Positions 34,085 through 42,194 of a DNA stretch of 64,000 nt are shown piece after piece (position 1 is the first letter of the stretch; each line of letters begins with the position of its first letter). A program made the position numbers and the translations under genes. The notes beneath the pieces are model-generated. The model searched no databases. It had not been told where the DNA came from and was given only the letters and a program-made list of their open reading frames with translations. This DNA is from an uncultured Faecalibacterium sp. (GTDB taxonomy: Bacteria > Bacillota > Clostridia > Oscillospirales > Ruminococcaceae), in contig CALFLK010000007.1 in the NCBI GenBank assembly GCA_937880095.1, positions 248,001-312,000 of the forward strand. Reading direction: 5' to 3'.

Positions 34085-36088
34085 TTATCGGGCGTCACGA
34101 TTTGCTTTATATTCATCCATGGTGACGTAGTGATCCAGCACATGAATGCCCTTCATACGCTCGTTGGAGAAGCCGGTAGATGCGTACTGACCTTCCCAGT
34201 AATTCAGCTTCGTTGCAATATACGGCGGAATGCTCATGCCCATGGGGATGCACAGTGCATTCTCGATCAGCGTAGCTTCTGCATTTGCGAATGCTTCATA
34301 ACGAGCGTTCAGATCGTCCGTGATCTGCTTTGCATCTTCGACCTGATGCATATAGCTCATAATAGCATCTGCTGTTTCACCATTGACCAGACCGCGTTCC
34401 ACAGCGGTACGCAGGTAGCAGTAACGACCACCGCGCTCGCCTTCTGCCTGATAGAAGGGATCTGTTTCGGTTTCGGGGTCAGAGTAGTCAGCACCCCAGT
34501 TGCAGTACAGCAGCTCGTACTTACCTGCACGGCGCACGTTGCTCAGGAAACCGTCGGTGGGACCTTCCGTAATCATCACATTGATGAAATCGGTACCCAG
34601 CAGGCTTTCCAGCTGCTGCTTCAGAACCTGACACATTTTATCCCAGCCGGAAGTGGAGGGGTTATAAGGCAGCTGTACCTTAATCGGGAAGGTGCAGCCT
34701 GCAGCTTCCAGCTCGGTCTTTGCCAAATCCCGGCATTCCTTTGCCTTTTCTTCGTTGAAGAAAGTGCTGAACTCTGCCAGACGACCGCACTTGGTGTAGT
34801 CCACACCGTCAGCATTTGCACAGAAGTTCGGCGGCGTAACGGTGTTCAGCTTGTAGGCTTCAAAGCCCTTGGGTGCCTGCACAGCCAGAGTCAGATCGTT
34901 ATTGATGCCGTACAGGAATGCCTTGCGGAAGTTGGTGTTGTTGATTGCCTTCAGCCAGTTTTCCGGCTCATACTGTGCATCTACGCCCTCCACCTCACTG
35001 TTGGAGAAGCTGTGTGCTACCGGCATAAAGTTAAACAGGTAGAAGTAAGTGTAGTTGGTGTTGGGGCGATCCATAGAAACCAGATTTGCGGTCTCGCTGT
35101 TTGCCAGCCAGTCATCCAGAATATCGCTGCCGATGGTTGCTTCGTCAATTTCACCACGCTTGACCATCTCAGGACCAACCGTGCTTGCTTCTGCTACATA
35201 GGTACGGCGAATCTCATCGATGAACACGTTGTCTGCATCGTAGTTCTCCGGATTCTTGGTCATAACCCAGCTTTCCAGAGATTCATATTCGCTCAGGTAG
35301 TAAGCGCCACAGCTGTACAACGTATCTGCGCTGGTTGCAAACTGGTCACCGGTCTGCTCCAGCAGAGGACCGTAAGCAGGCTCATACGGCAGATAAACCA
35401 GCAGGCTCAGGAATCCCGGGAAGTCATAGGTCAGTGTGTACTGCAGGGTATGTTCATCCACGGCCTTGACGCCAACGGACTCGAAATCCACATACTCAAA
35501 GGTTTCCGATGTGCCGTCTGCCTTGGTAACAACAACCTTGTCGCCATCCATTGCATACTTGGTACCATCTTCATCGGTCAAACCTGCTTCCGCACTGGCA
35601 CGATAGGTCCAATAGTGGAAGTACTCCTCTGCACCTGCAATGTAACCGGTGACCAGATAGGTGTTGGATGCTGCATTTGCCGGATTCAGGACATACTTCA
35701 TGGCATCCACAAAGTCCTGTGCGGTAACCGGTGCTACCACTGTGCCTGTTTTATCCACCCAGTTTTCGTCGCGCAGGGTGAAAGTCCAGGTCAGCGTATC
35801 TGCATCCCACTCCCACTTTGTAGCCAAGCCTTCACGCAAGACACCCTTATTGGTAAACTCCACCAGCGTGTCCACGCAGTTCGCGCCCGTCTGCATCTCT
35901 ACATCAGATGCAGTAATCAGGTAGTTCTGTGTAGAAGGCTGGTTTTCGTACAGAATATTGTAGCTACTGGTTCCGTCAGTACCATTTTCGCCACCGCCAT
36001 TACCGCCACCGCAGCCAACCATCAAACCAGCAGTTGCCAGCAAACCGGATGCTTTCAAAAACTGACGACGTGTAATTGTCTTTTTCAT
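34085..36088 (-). CDS. oppA: Oligopeptide-binding lipoprotein OppA (SBP family 5)
   Basis: Extracellular substrate-binding lipoprotein of 667 residues for the opp importer. The N-terminus MKKTITRRQFLKASGLLATA carries a twin-arginine RRxFLK motif, followed by lipobox LMVGC (Cys 25) and a Gly/Asn-rich linker. SBP_bac_5 features follow (NILYENQPS, LREGLATKWEWD, FTLRDENWVDKTG, ITASDV). The ATG at 36088 has AAGGGGAG 6 bases upstream; the frame extends 52 codons further with no homology. Export by Tat rather than Sec is inferred from the motif alone. Confidence 0.92.
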   Translation of the reverse strand: MKKTITRRQFLKASGLLATAGLMVGCGGGNGGGENGTDGTSSYNILYENQPSTQNYLITASDVEMQTGANCVDTLVEFTNKGVLREGLATKWEWDADTLTWTFTLRDENWVDKTGTVVAPVTAQDFVDAMKYVLNPANAASNTYLVTGYIAGAEEYFHYWTYRASAEAGLTDEDGTKYAMDGDKVVVTKADGTSETFEYVDFESVGVKAVDEHTLQYTLTYDFPGFLSLLVYLPYEPAYGPLLEQTGDQFATSADTLYSCGAYYLSEYESLESWVMTKNPENYDADNVFIDEIRRTYVAEASTVGPEMVKRGEIDEATIGSDILDDWLANSETANLVSMDRPNTNYTYFYLFNFMPVAHSFSNSEVEGVDAQYEPENWLKAINNTNFRKAFLYGINNDLTLAVQAPKGFEAYKLNTVTPPNFCANADGVDYTKCGRLAEFSTFFNEEKAKECRDLAKTELEAAGCTFPIKVQLPYNPSTSGWDKMCQVLKQQLESLLGTDFINVMITEGPTDGFLSNVRRAGKYELLYCNWGADYSDPETETDPFYQAEGERGGRYCYLRTAVERGLVNGETADAIMSYMHQVEDAKQITDDLNARYEAFANAEATLIENALCIPMGMSIPPYIATKLNYWEGQYASTGFSNERMKGIHVLDHYVTMDEYKANRDAR

Positions 36089-36194
36089 ACTTTCTCCCCT
36101 TCTCAAAATAATTGTATTGTGTAATCTGCGGCACCCGGTATCTTTGCATCCGATACCTGCCTTTTCAGAATGGAATCTGCCTTTGTCACAATCT

Positions 36195-36222
36195 ATTATA
36201 TGCGAAAAGATTACAACGTAAA
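36195..36222 (-). promoter_or_regulatory. opp operon promoter
   Basis: Minus strand: TTTACG (36222-36217), 16-base spacer and TATAAT (36200-36195). The leader to the oppA ATG is about 100 bases. Confidence 0.5.
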
Positions 36223-36230
36223 TTGCATGT

Positions 36231-36245
36231 AATGCTAAAAGCATT
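36231..36245. promoter_or_regulatory. Inverted repeat upstream of the opp promoter
   Basis: AATGCT-AAA-AGCATT, a perfect 6+3+6 palindrome, lies 8 bases upstream of the -35 hexamer on the minus strand. It may be a regulator-binding site. The 165 bases beyond it (36246-36410) show nothing else. Confidence 0.4.
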
Positions 36246-36410
36246 GCAAAAAGTGCTGTATGTCTAATTCCTATGCAGCCATCTCAAGTGAAATACTGCA
36301 CAGCCTTTCTGTTTTCGCAGAAATGCCCCAAAGTCTCCCATGAAAAGCATCCTAGACCCTTTGCTTCTCTGCTAAAATATATACTCATTATTATAACAAT
36401 AAAGCCCCTC

Positions 36411-36438
36411 TGCGTCAAATTTCGCAGAGGGGCTTTTC
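36411..36438 (-). terminator. Terminator after the ferredoxin-type gene
   Basis: AAAGCCCCTCTGCG and CGCAGAGGGGCTTTT pair around TCAAATTT. The T run works in either direction. It stands 57 bases beyond the minus-strand stop at 36495. Confidence 0.88.
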
Positions 36439-36494
36439 TGAATCAGAAAGATTCTTTCACAATCTTTTTATATTTACAAGCATTTTCTTTTACT

Positions 36495-37757
36495 TTAGTT
36501 CTCTCCGGCTGCTGTCGAGGGTGCCGAATTTACTTCCTGTGCTGTCTGCTGTGCAAGCTTTTCCTGATGCTGGGCTGCCAACTGGTTCAATTCTTCTTCC
36601 GTTTTACCGGTTTTCTCCATCAGCTTTTCCTTTGCACGTTCCGCCTGTTGTTTTTCCTGCTGTTCCTTACGGCGGCGTTCTGCAGCTTCACGAGCCAGCC
36701 TTGCCTTATGCCGACCATAGCACACCTTGCACAGTCCGTCGTGGTTATCTGCCGACATCGGTTTACCACATTCCGAGCAGCAGTTTTTCTTGAACTTATA
36801 CACACTTACAGGACCCAGAGTCGTCAGCTGACGCAGCACCATGCCATCCATTGCCTTTTCCAGACAGCTGGAAGCGCACAAACCGCACTCGCTGCATTTC
36901 CAGGGTGTTACTACCACACGGGAAATGCCATCTGCACCTTCACGGATTTCCAATGCACCCGAACGGCAGATTCGCACACAGCGACCGCAGCCATAGCAAT
37001 TTTCATTGATGCTGGGCAAATAATAACCGAAGGTAGCCTTTACATCGCTGCCCTCTTTGATTTGCTTCAGACGATGGTGCAGCAGCTCACGATGCACCAA
37101 TCCGCGATCCTCCGTCTGCTCCTGTACGCCGGGAATCATCCGCAGCAGCTGTTTTGTACCGGAACGAGAGCCCTTTGTCATGCGCTGCATCATCTCGCGG
37201 CGATCGTATTCCTTAACCTCAAAGGGAGCATCGTCTTGCTTCTGTGCCAGCGTAACGCGTGCCGTAAACAGCTGCGGTCCCAAAAACTCCAGCAAACGGC
37301 GCGCCACATTGCGCACATGTTCCACGCACACACGGTTTTTGCACTGTGCGCAGGGGGTCAAATCCAGAACCAGTTTCTTATTCAGTGCCAGGTAAGCCAG
37401 ATATTCCCAATCCAAACTGCCTACACAAGTACGCACGACGCTGTTTTTGCGCTGCGACTGCTCGCAGCCAATCCAGATCGTGTCGCCTTCCAGATCCGCA
37501 ATATGTAAATCTTTCTGCAGATGTTCTTCCGACGGAACAATGCAGCGCGTCTTGCACACAGAAACACACAGACCACAGTCAATGCAGTTCGTGAAGTCCT
37601 TTGCCATACCCGCACGCTCAAAAATACCGGCGGGGCAAATGTCCATGCAGGCATTGCATCGCTCTTTGTGGGGCTGCATATTCCAGCAACTGCGCCGATT
37701 GATCGTAGGATTGGACTGCTTCATCAGCGCTCCCACTGCCATATTAAAAATGCCCAT
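36495..37757 (-). CDS. Multi-cluster 4Fe-4S ferredoxin-like protein
   Basis: A 420-residue cytoplasmic iron-sulphur protein with no obvious active-site domain. Cluster motifs are CNACMDICPAG and CIDCGLCVSVC near residues 34-70, CAQCKNRVC in the middle, and CYGCGRCVRIC and CSECGLCASSC near residues 250-290. Then a zinc-ribbon-like CSECGKP...CKVCYGRHKAR occurs, followed by a charged coiled-coil tail (REAAERRRKEQQEKQQAERA) to the end. Four classic 4Fe-4S sites suggest electron transfer between a donor and an unknown partner. It has a good AAGGGG ribosome site and is followed by a terminator. The function is not assignable from sequence. Confidence 0.85.
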   Translation of the reverse strand: MGIFNMAVGALMKQSNPTINRRSCWNMQPHKERCNACMDICPAGIFERAGMAKDFTNCIDCGLCVSVCKTRCIVPSEEHLQKDLHIADLEGDTIWIGCEQSQRKNSVVRTCVGSLDWEYLAYLALNKKLVLDLTPCAQCKNRVCVEHVRNVARRLLEFLGPQLFTARVTLAQKQDDAPFEVKEYDRREMMQRMTKGSRSGTKQLLRMIPGVQEQTEDRGLVHRELLHHRLKQIKEGSDVKATFGYYLPSINENCYGCGRCVRICRSGALEIREGADGISRVVVTPWKCSECGLCASSCLEKAMDGMVLRQLTTLGPVSVYKFKKNCCSECGKPMSADNHDGLCKVCYGRHKARLAREAAERRRKEQQEKQQAERAKEKLMEKTGKTEEELNQLAAQHQEKLAQQTAQEVNSAPSTAAGEN

Positions 37758-37789
37758 ACTTCAAACCCCTTTTATCTCTTTTCTGTGCA

Positions 37790-38731
37790 TCACTCGGTAT
37801 ACACCGCATTGGATACCAGTACCTGCTGCACCTTGCGCGTCAGCAGCGCTGTTTCCACCGTTTCTCGTTTCAAAGCCTTTACATTTGCTTTTCCCTGCGC
37901 GATCCGCGCAAGTTCTGCGTCAATCTCCGCATCCGAAACCGTCAGCTGTTCCGCCTTTGCGATTTCCTGCACCGCCAGACGACGTCGCCAATCCACTTCG
38001 ATCTCCAACGCAGCATGCTGCAAATACCATGCTCTGTCATGCCCTGTCAGCCGATAATACAGGATGGGCTGCTGACCCGCAGCAACCAAATCTTGTTCCA
38101 TCGCACTAACGCGCTGTTCCGCTTTTTCTTCCAGATATCCTTCCGGAAATTCCACCTGCATTGCGGCACCCGCCTGTGCAAGCAGCAGCGTTTCAATTCG
38201 CCGATCCTCTACGGATTGATTTTTTTCCAGCTCCTGCTGTTTCAACTTTTCACGCAGTTCTGCCATGGTTTTGCATCCGTGCGCCTGGGCAAACACATCA
38301 TCTGCATTCGGCATACAGCGGCGCTTTACACGATGCAAGGTAATGGAAAATTCCACCTTGCGCCCCGCCAAGCTTTTCAGCGGGAATTCTTCCGGATAGG
38401 TTACCGGAATCCGAAACGCCTCGCCTGCGCAGTGTCCGCAAATCGAATCTTCTACACCGGGCAGCATTTTGCCTTGTCCCAACGTTACGATTACGCCTTC
38501 TGCTTTGCTGTCCGGAATGGGAATACCTTCTGAAAAAAAGCCTTCAAAGTCCAAAAGTGCCTGATCCCGTCGCTGAGCCGGTCCGGTTTCGTCTTTCCAA
38601 ACGGACTCTTTATAGCGGAGCGCACGCAGTGCCTCCTCCACCTGTTTTTCCGTCGGCTGAATCGCCCGTTTCATTACCGGCAATTTCTTGTACTGTCCCA
38701 ACTGCACCGTTGGCTCAACTTGATTCGGCAT
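37790..38731 (-). CDS. Trigger-factor-like peptidyl-prolyl isomerase without ribosome-binding domain
   Basis: A 313-residue protein in the trigger factor family. Residues about 50-150 form the FKBP-like PPIase domain (RRDQALLDFEGFFSEGIPI, GVIVTLGQGKMLPGVEDSI, FPLKSLAGRKVEFSITLH) and residues 160-310 the helical chaperone arm (PNADDVFAQAHGCKTMAELR). The ribosome-docking N-domain, with its GFRxGK-type signature, is missing: the protein starts only about 30 residues before the PPIase. It may be a paralogue acting on secreted or specific clients. It starts after AAAGGAG with good spacing and sits between the ferredoxin-like gene and the phage module. Confidence 0.85.
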   Translation of the reverse strand: MPNQVEPTVQLGQYKKLPVMKRAIQPTEKQVEEALRALRYKESVWKDETGPAQRRDQALLDFEGFFSEGIPIPDSKAEGVIVTLGQGKMLPGVEDSICGHCAGEAFRIPVTYPEEFPLKSLAGRKVEFSITLHRVKRRCMPNADDVFAQAHGCKTMAELREKLKQQELEKNQSVEDRRIETLLLAQAGAAMQVEFPEGYLEEKAEQRVSAMEQDLVAAGQQPILYYRLTGHDRAWYLQHAALEIEVDWRRRLAVQEIAKAEQLTVSDAEIDAELARIAQGKANVKALKRETVETALLTRKVQQVLVSNAVYTE

Positions 38732-38848
38732 CGCAACTCTCTCCTTTGAAGACCAAATACGCCATACATTATAGCATTTTTTCCGGGTATCGTCTACCCG
38801 CCGCCAAAGGGAACTGCATCTGTTTTTCTACTGCAAACATCACTTGTT

Positions 38849-39922
38849 TCACGACACGATACCGCTGATTCCGCCCATCATAAACTCTCTGCGCACTTCC
38901 GCTCTATCTTTCTTTCTCAAGATAGATTTTTTCTTATGATTGCTGCCCATTTCACCGATATAAAGGTCGAACTTTTCCTTTTTGGTCAAATCCTTTGACG
39001 GGAATACCGGTCGTTTTCTTTCCTCCTCCCTTTTCTTTTGCAGAGACTTCTTATACGCCAGTTGCTCCCGGTTAAATGCCATTTGCTCGCGCCATTTTTG
39101 CTGTGCATTGGCTTGCTCGATTTCCCAGCGGCGTGTCGATTCTGCCTGTCGCGCTGCAGCAGCTTCCTGCTCTGCCTGCCACTGACGAATACTTTCCTCG
39201 AACTTTTTCACCGCCAGCTCGTGGGCAAGTTCATCCTGTTTTCGCTGGAATGCCTGCTGGTCCTGGGTGGCGTAATAATCGCGCATATCTGTCAGGGATT
39301 CCAGCAAATCCTGATATTCGCCGTAATCCTTTTCGTATGCGCTGTCCGCCAGCTCCATATAGCGATCCAAGCCCTTGTAATAGCTGTCCACCTGATCCTG
39401 ATAGGCATCGTGTGCCGCTTTTTCTGCGCCCATCAGCTGATCCAGTGCATCATGCATTCCCTTGCCTTCACTGTCATAGCGGTCCAGCGCCATCTGATAC
39501 AGTTCCGGGATTTTATCATTCAGCTGATTCAAATATCCCTGATACGCCTGACTGCCTGCCGCCATCGCAAAGGACGAACCATAACCGCCTGTCAGTGCAG
39601 CTGCACTCGCCATACTGTCCTGCATGGCAAGTTTGCCCTGATGTACATACTGATTTTTATAGTTCTGGTACATCGGATCGGTAGAAAAATCGTAGGAAAA
39701 ACCTTCCCGATTCAAGATCTGGTCCAGCAAACCATCGATTTTCTGCTGATAGCCCGACGTATACTCGCCGGGTTTAGACTGCATATACTGCTCCAGCTGG
39801 TTTTGTGCATCCTGCACCGCCTGGCTTTCTTTATACCCTGCGCTTGCTTCCTGCAAAGCCTGTTCGGCGCTCGTCTTATCGGTCACTCCGTACAAAAGGT
39901 CTTCTTTTTTCCTTGCTGCCAT
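38849..39922 (-). CDS. Phage virion protein with long coiled coils (probable internal/ejection protein)
   Basis: A 357-residue protein at the 3' end of the virion module. Its central stretch (YDFSTDPMYQNYKNQYV, AMQDSMASAAALTGGYGSSF) matches a type of protein common beside N4-gp56-family capsid genes in gut Firmicute phages. The C-terminal half is a long charged coiled coil (about residues 215-300) rich in Glu, Gln and Arg. The Gly/Ala-rich middle and the helical arms suggest a protein carried inside the head and ejected with the DNA, by analogy to podovirus internal proteins; this is inference. GGAGG precedes the ATG. Confidence 0.72.
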   Translation of the reverse strand: MAARKKEDLLYGVTDKTSAEQALQEASAGYKESQAVQDAQNQLEQYMQSKPGEYTSGYQQKIDGLLDQILNREGFSYDFSTDPMYQNYKNQYVHQGKLAMQDSMASAAALTGGYGSSFAMAAGSQAYQGYLNQLNDKIPELYQMALDRYDSEGKGMHDALDQLMGAEKAAHDAYQDQVDSYYKGLDRYMELADSAYEKDYGEYQDLLESLTDMRDYYATQDQQAFQRKQDELAHELAVKKFEESIRQWQAEQEAAAARQAESTRRWEIEQANAQQKWREQMAFNREQLAYKKSLQKKREEERKRPVFPSKDLTKKEKFDLYIGEMGSNHKKKSILRKKDRAEVRREFMMGGISGIVS

Positions 39923-39934
39923 ACTGCCTCCTTT

Positions 39935-41437
39935 TTATGCAATGCCTACCGTATAGACTTCTGTATCCTGCAATCCGTTTTGTGTCGGGACGACATAAAC
40001 CCCACCATGTTCCGTTACATATCCCGTACACGGAATGCCATTTTGTGCCGCGAACACGATTGGCAAATACTGACCATTGAAGTATCCCGCCGGAAAATTT
40101 GCAACATGGTAATGGACACCCGCATAGGGCATTCCACCGCTATCGCTCAGCACACCTGCCAGCCTTGTCAGTACCAACCTGCCGTACTTTACAGCCTGAT
40201 TGTCTGTCACATCTGTCAGGCAGCTCTGACAGGGAATTTGTGCCGTTTTCACCGCATTCAAATCCTTCAGCACTGTTGCCACATTGGTTTCTCCCAGCAG
40301 CATCCTGCCTGTAACGGCAAGATCCCCACCGACCGACACATCCCGGCGAAATACACTGTCCAAGCCGACATCAAACAAATTGCTTTTTTCTGCGGCTTTT
40401 CCCACCGCAATACCCGTACCGCCTTTCAAGAAATGCAGCAAATACACCGTGCTGGAAATGTAGTCAAAATAATCGATCACATGAAATGCATCCGAAACGA
40501 TATATTTCACATCATAGGTTGCACCATCTTCCAAATTTGCTTTCAGTGCTTCTCCCGAAATCGGTTCATGCGGACCACCATATCCGGTATCAGTCACCTT
40601 TTTCCAACGGCAGATGACACGCGGAATATTGTGTCCGTTCAAATCACTGAACTGCAATTTGAACTTGGGCATAAATGCTGTACCATTTTCTGCCGGAGTT
40701 CCATCCGGATGGCATCGAAAACTGGAAATCTGAGAAATGCTCGGTGGCTGATAGGGCTTTACGTCCAGCAAGAGATCTGCTGTTGCCATGCGCAGCCGAC
40801 TGTCTGTTACGGTAATCGGAATCGTTACCGCACCGCTCTGTGTCAACATCAGGTCTGCCTGTGGCTGATCCTGATGTTGTCCACCGCCAAATCTCCAGCT
40901 GATGATTTTACTTCCGTACGTTCCGGCAGCCTCTTTTGCCGCAATGCGCGCCACTGACTTTCCCTGCACCCAGATATTCCAGTCCTTCGGTACCACACCA
41001 TCTGCTGCCTGCGCTGTAATCGATCCCACTGTAGGCAGCAAATCTTCCCGCACGCCGCCGGGCATCTGTGCTGCATATCCCGTGTAGTCGTGTTCAAAGA
41101 CCAGCGTTCCTGCATAGCCGGTATAATGCGCCGTCATGGTTGCCTGAAATAATCCGCAGGCTTCCTCATGTGCCAGATCGCCAATATTGGTCGTAAAATC
41201 ATTCGCCCATTCCATCGGCGGAACAAACGGAATCGACACGCTGGTTCTTCCGTTCGGCATCTGCACTCCGGTCCAGGTTTTGCTGTACTTTTTTGCGGTA
41301 CTATACAGTGTTACATCAAAGCTGTACTGAACGGTCGAGCTTGCCGGTTCATCTGTGGTACACACCAAATGTAGCGCACGGCTGCCGGTGATTTCCATAT
41401 ACGCTTCCTGAAAGGACAAGTTAAATCGTAATGCCAT
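39935..41437 (-). CDS. Phage minor structural protein (DUF859-like, probable tail fibre or spike)
   Basis: A 500-residue protein beginning MALRFNLSFQEAYMEITG at the ATG at 41437 (GGAGGG 8 bases upstream). The first 350 residues consist of repeated beta-sandwich segments of the DUF859 type (SSTVQYSFDVTLYS, SVSIPFVPPMEW, ITVTDSRLRMATADLLLDV). A fibre-like transition (GGTGIAVGKAAEKSNLFDVG) leads to a C-terminal receptor-binding-like beta domain. Streptococcal and lactococcal phages use such proteins as minor structural or receptor components. It starts one base after the upstream stop. The host ligand is not predictable. Confidence 0.7.
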   Translation of the reverse strand: MALRFNLSFQEAYMEITGSRALHLVCTTDEPASSTVQYSFDVTLYSTAKKYSKTWTGVQMPNGRTSVSIPFVPPMEWANDFTTNIGDLAHEEACGLFQATMTAHYTGYAGTLVFEHDYTGYAAQMPGGVREDLLPTVGSITAQAADGVVPKDWNIWVQGKSVARIAAKEAAGTYGSKIISWRFGGGQHQDQPQADLMLTQSGAVTIPITVTDSRLRMATADLLLDVKPYQPPSISQISSFRCHPDGTPAENGTAFMPKFKLQFSDLNGHNIPRVICRWKKVTDTGYGGPHEPISGEALKANLEDGATYDVKYIVSDAFHVIDYFDYISSTVYLLHFLKGGTGIAVGKAAEKSNLFDVGLDSVFRRDVSVGGDLAVTGRMLLGETNVATVLKDLNAVKTAQIPCQSCLTDVTDNQAVKYGRLVLTRLAGVLSDSGGMPYAGVHYHVANFPAGYFNGQYLPIVFAAQNGIPCTGYVTEHGGVYVVPTQNGLQDTEVYTVGIA

Positions 41438-41438
41438 A

Positions 41439-42194
41439 TCAACTTGCCCTCCATTTAATTCCCAGGCCGGTTGCCGTTGTAATGAAATCGTAGTAGCCTT
41501 CTCCCGCGCTACCGCCAATGGAAATTCGGTCTGTCGCTTCTGCTGCACTGATGTACAACTTGTCATACCGCAAACTTGCTACCGGCACACCATACCGCAA
41601 AAATGCCAGCTTTTCGTTATCAATGCACAGCGCATAAGGTGAAGCTTCTCCATTTTCACCTGCACCGATTTCCAAACCATTCTGCGTAAAACGGAACCAG
41701 GTTTCCGCCGCATTCTGCATGGTTTTCAACGCATCTTCCGTCTGCTCCGTCAGCTTCGACACTTCTGCCAGCTTAATCTGAAATTCCCGGCTGGTCTGGC
41801 TCACCTGACTGGTGACTAAACTTTCCATGCTGGCCTGCAAACTCTGGCTCTGCGCTGCATACCGTTCTTCCACGCGGCTTTCCAGTGCCGATGCACTCTG
41901 GTTGATTGCACTCTGGTAATCATGCGCAATCTGGTCTGCTTTTTGAATCAACGCCTGACGCAGACTTTCAATATCTGCTTTCTGCTGTTCCGTCAGTTCC
42001 ACCAGCTTCACACCATTGGCGCTGACTGCCTGATTATAAGCAGAACTCATATTGTCGCTATCCAGATTTCCCAGCACATACCGCAGCTGTTCTGTCAACT
42101 GATACAGATAATTTTTCAGCTGTCTCCCATCGGTACTGGATAATCCCTGTGCATTCAAATCGGTCGGCAGCGTAATCGTTGTAATATCCGCCAT
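41439..42194 (-). CDS. Coiled-coil phage appendage protein
   Basis: A 251-residue protein whose centre (about residues 60-165) is a long Gln/Glu/Ser-rich coiled coil (ALIQKADQIAHDYQSAINQS), followed by a compact C-terminal beta domain (TGLGIKWRAS end). This layout, trimeric coiled coil then globular head, fits a tail fibre or baseplate-like adaptor. It overlaps nothing, but its stop is 2 bases from the next gene, and its start is adjacent to the propeller protein stop. Confidence 0.65.
   Translation of the reverse strand: MADITTITLPTDLNAQGLSSTDGRQLKNYLYQLTEQLRYVLGNLDSDNMSSAYNQAVSANGVKLVELTEQQKADIESLRQALIQKADQIAHDYQSAINQSASALESRVEERYAAQSQSLQASMESLVTSQVSQTSREFQIKLAEVSKLTEQTEDALKTMQNAAETWFRFTQNGLEIGAGENGEASPYALCIDNEKLAFLRYGVPVASLRYDKLYISAAEATDRISIGGSAGEGYYDFITTATGLGIKWRAS

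Noticed and set aside
34022..36124. A 700-codon plus-strand frame opposite oppA
   Set aside because: The composition (Cys, His, Ile, Val) and lack of start signals mark it as a shadow of the binding-protein gene.
38732..38848. An attachment site at the left edge of the phage module
   Set aside because: No tRNA gene or direct repeat matching the right edge near 51250 was visible by eye. An exact-repeat search between both flanks would be needed.
39038..40957. A 639-codon plus-strand frame opposite two phage structural genes
   Set aside because: It has no ribosome site and no domain pattern, and crosses the boundary of two well supported minus-strand genes.
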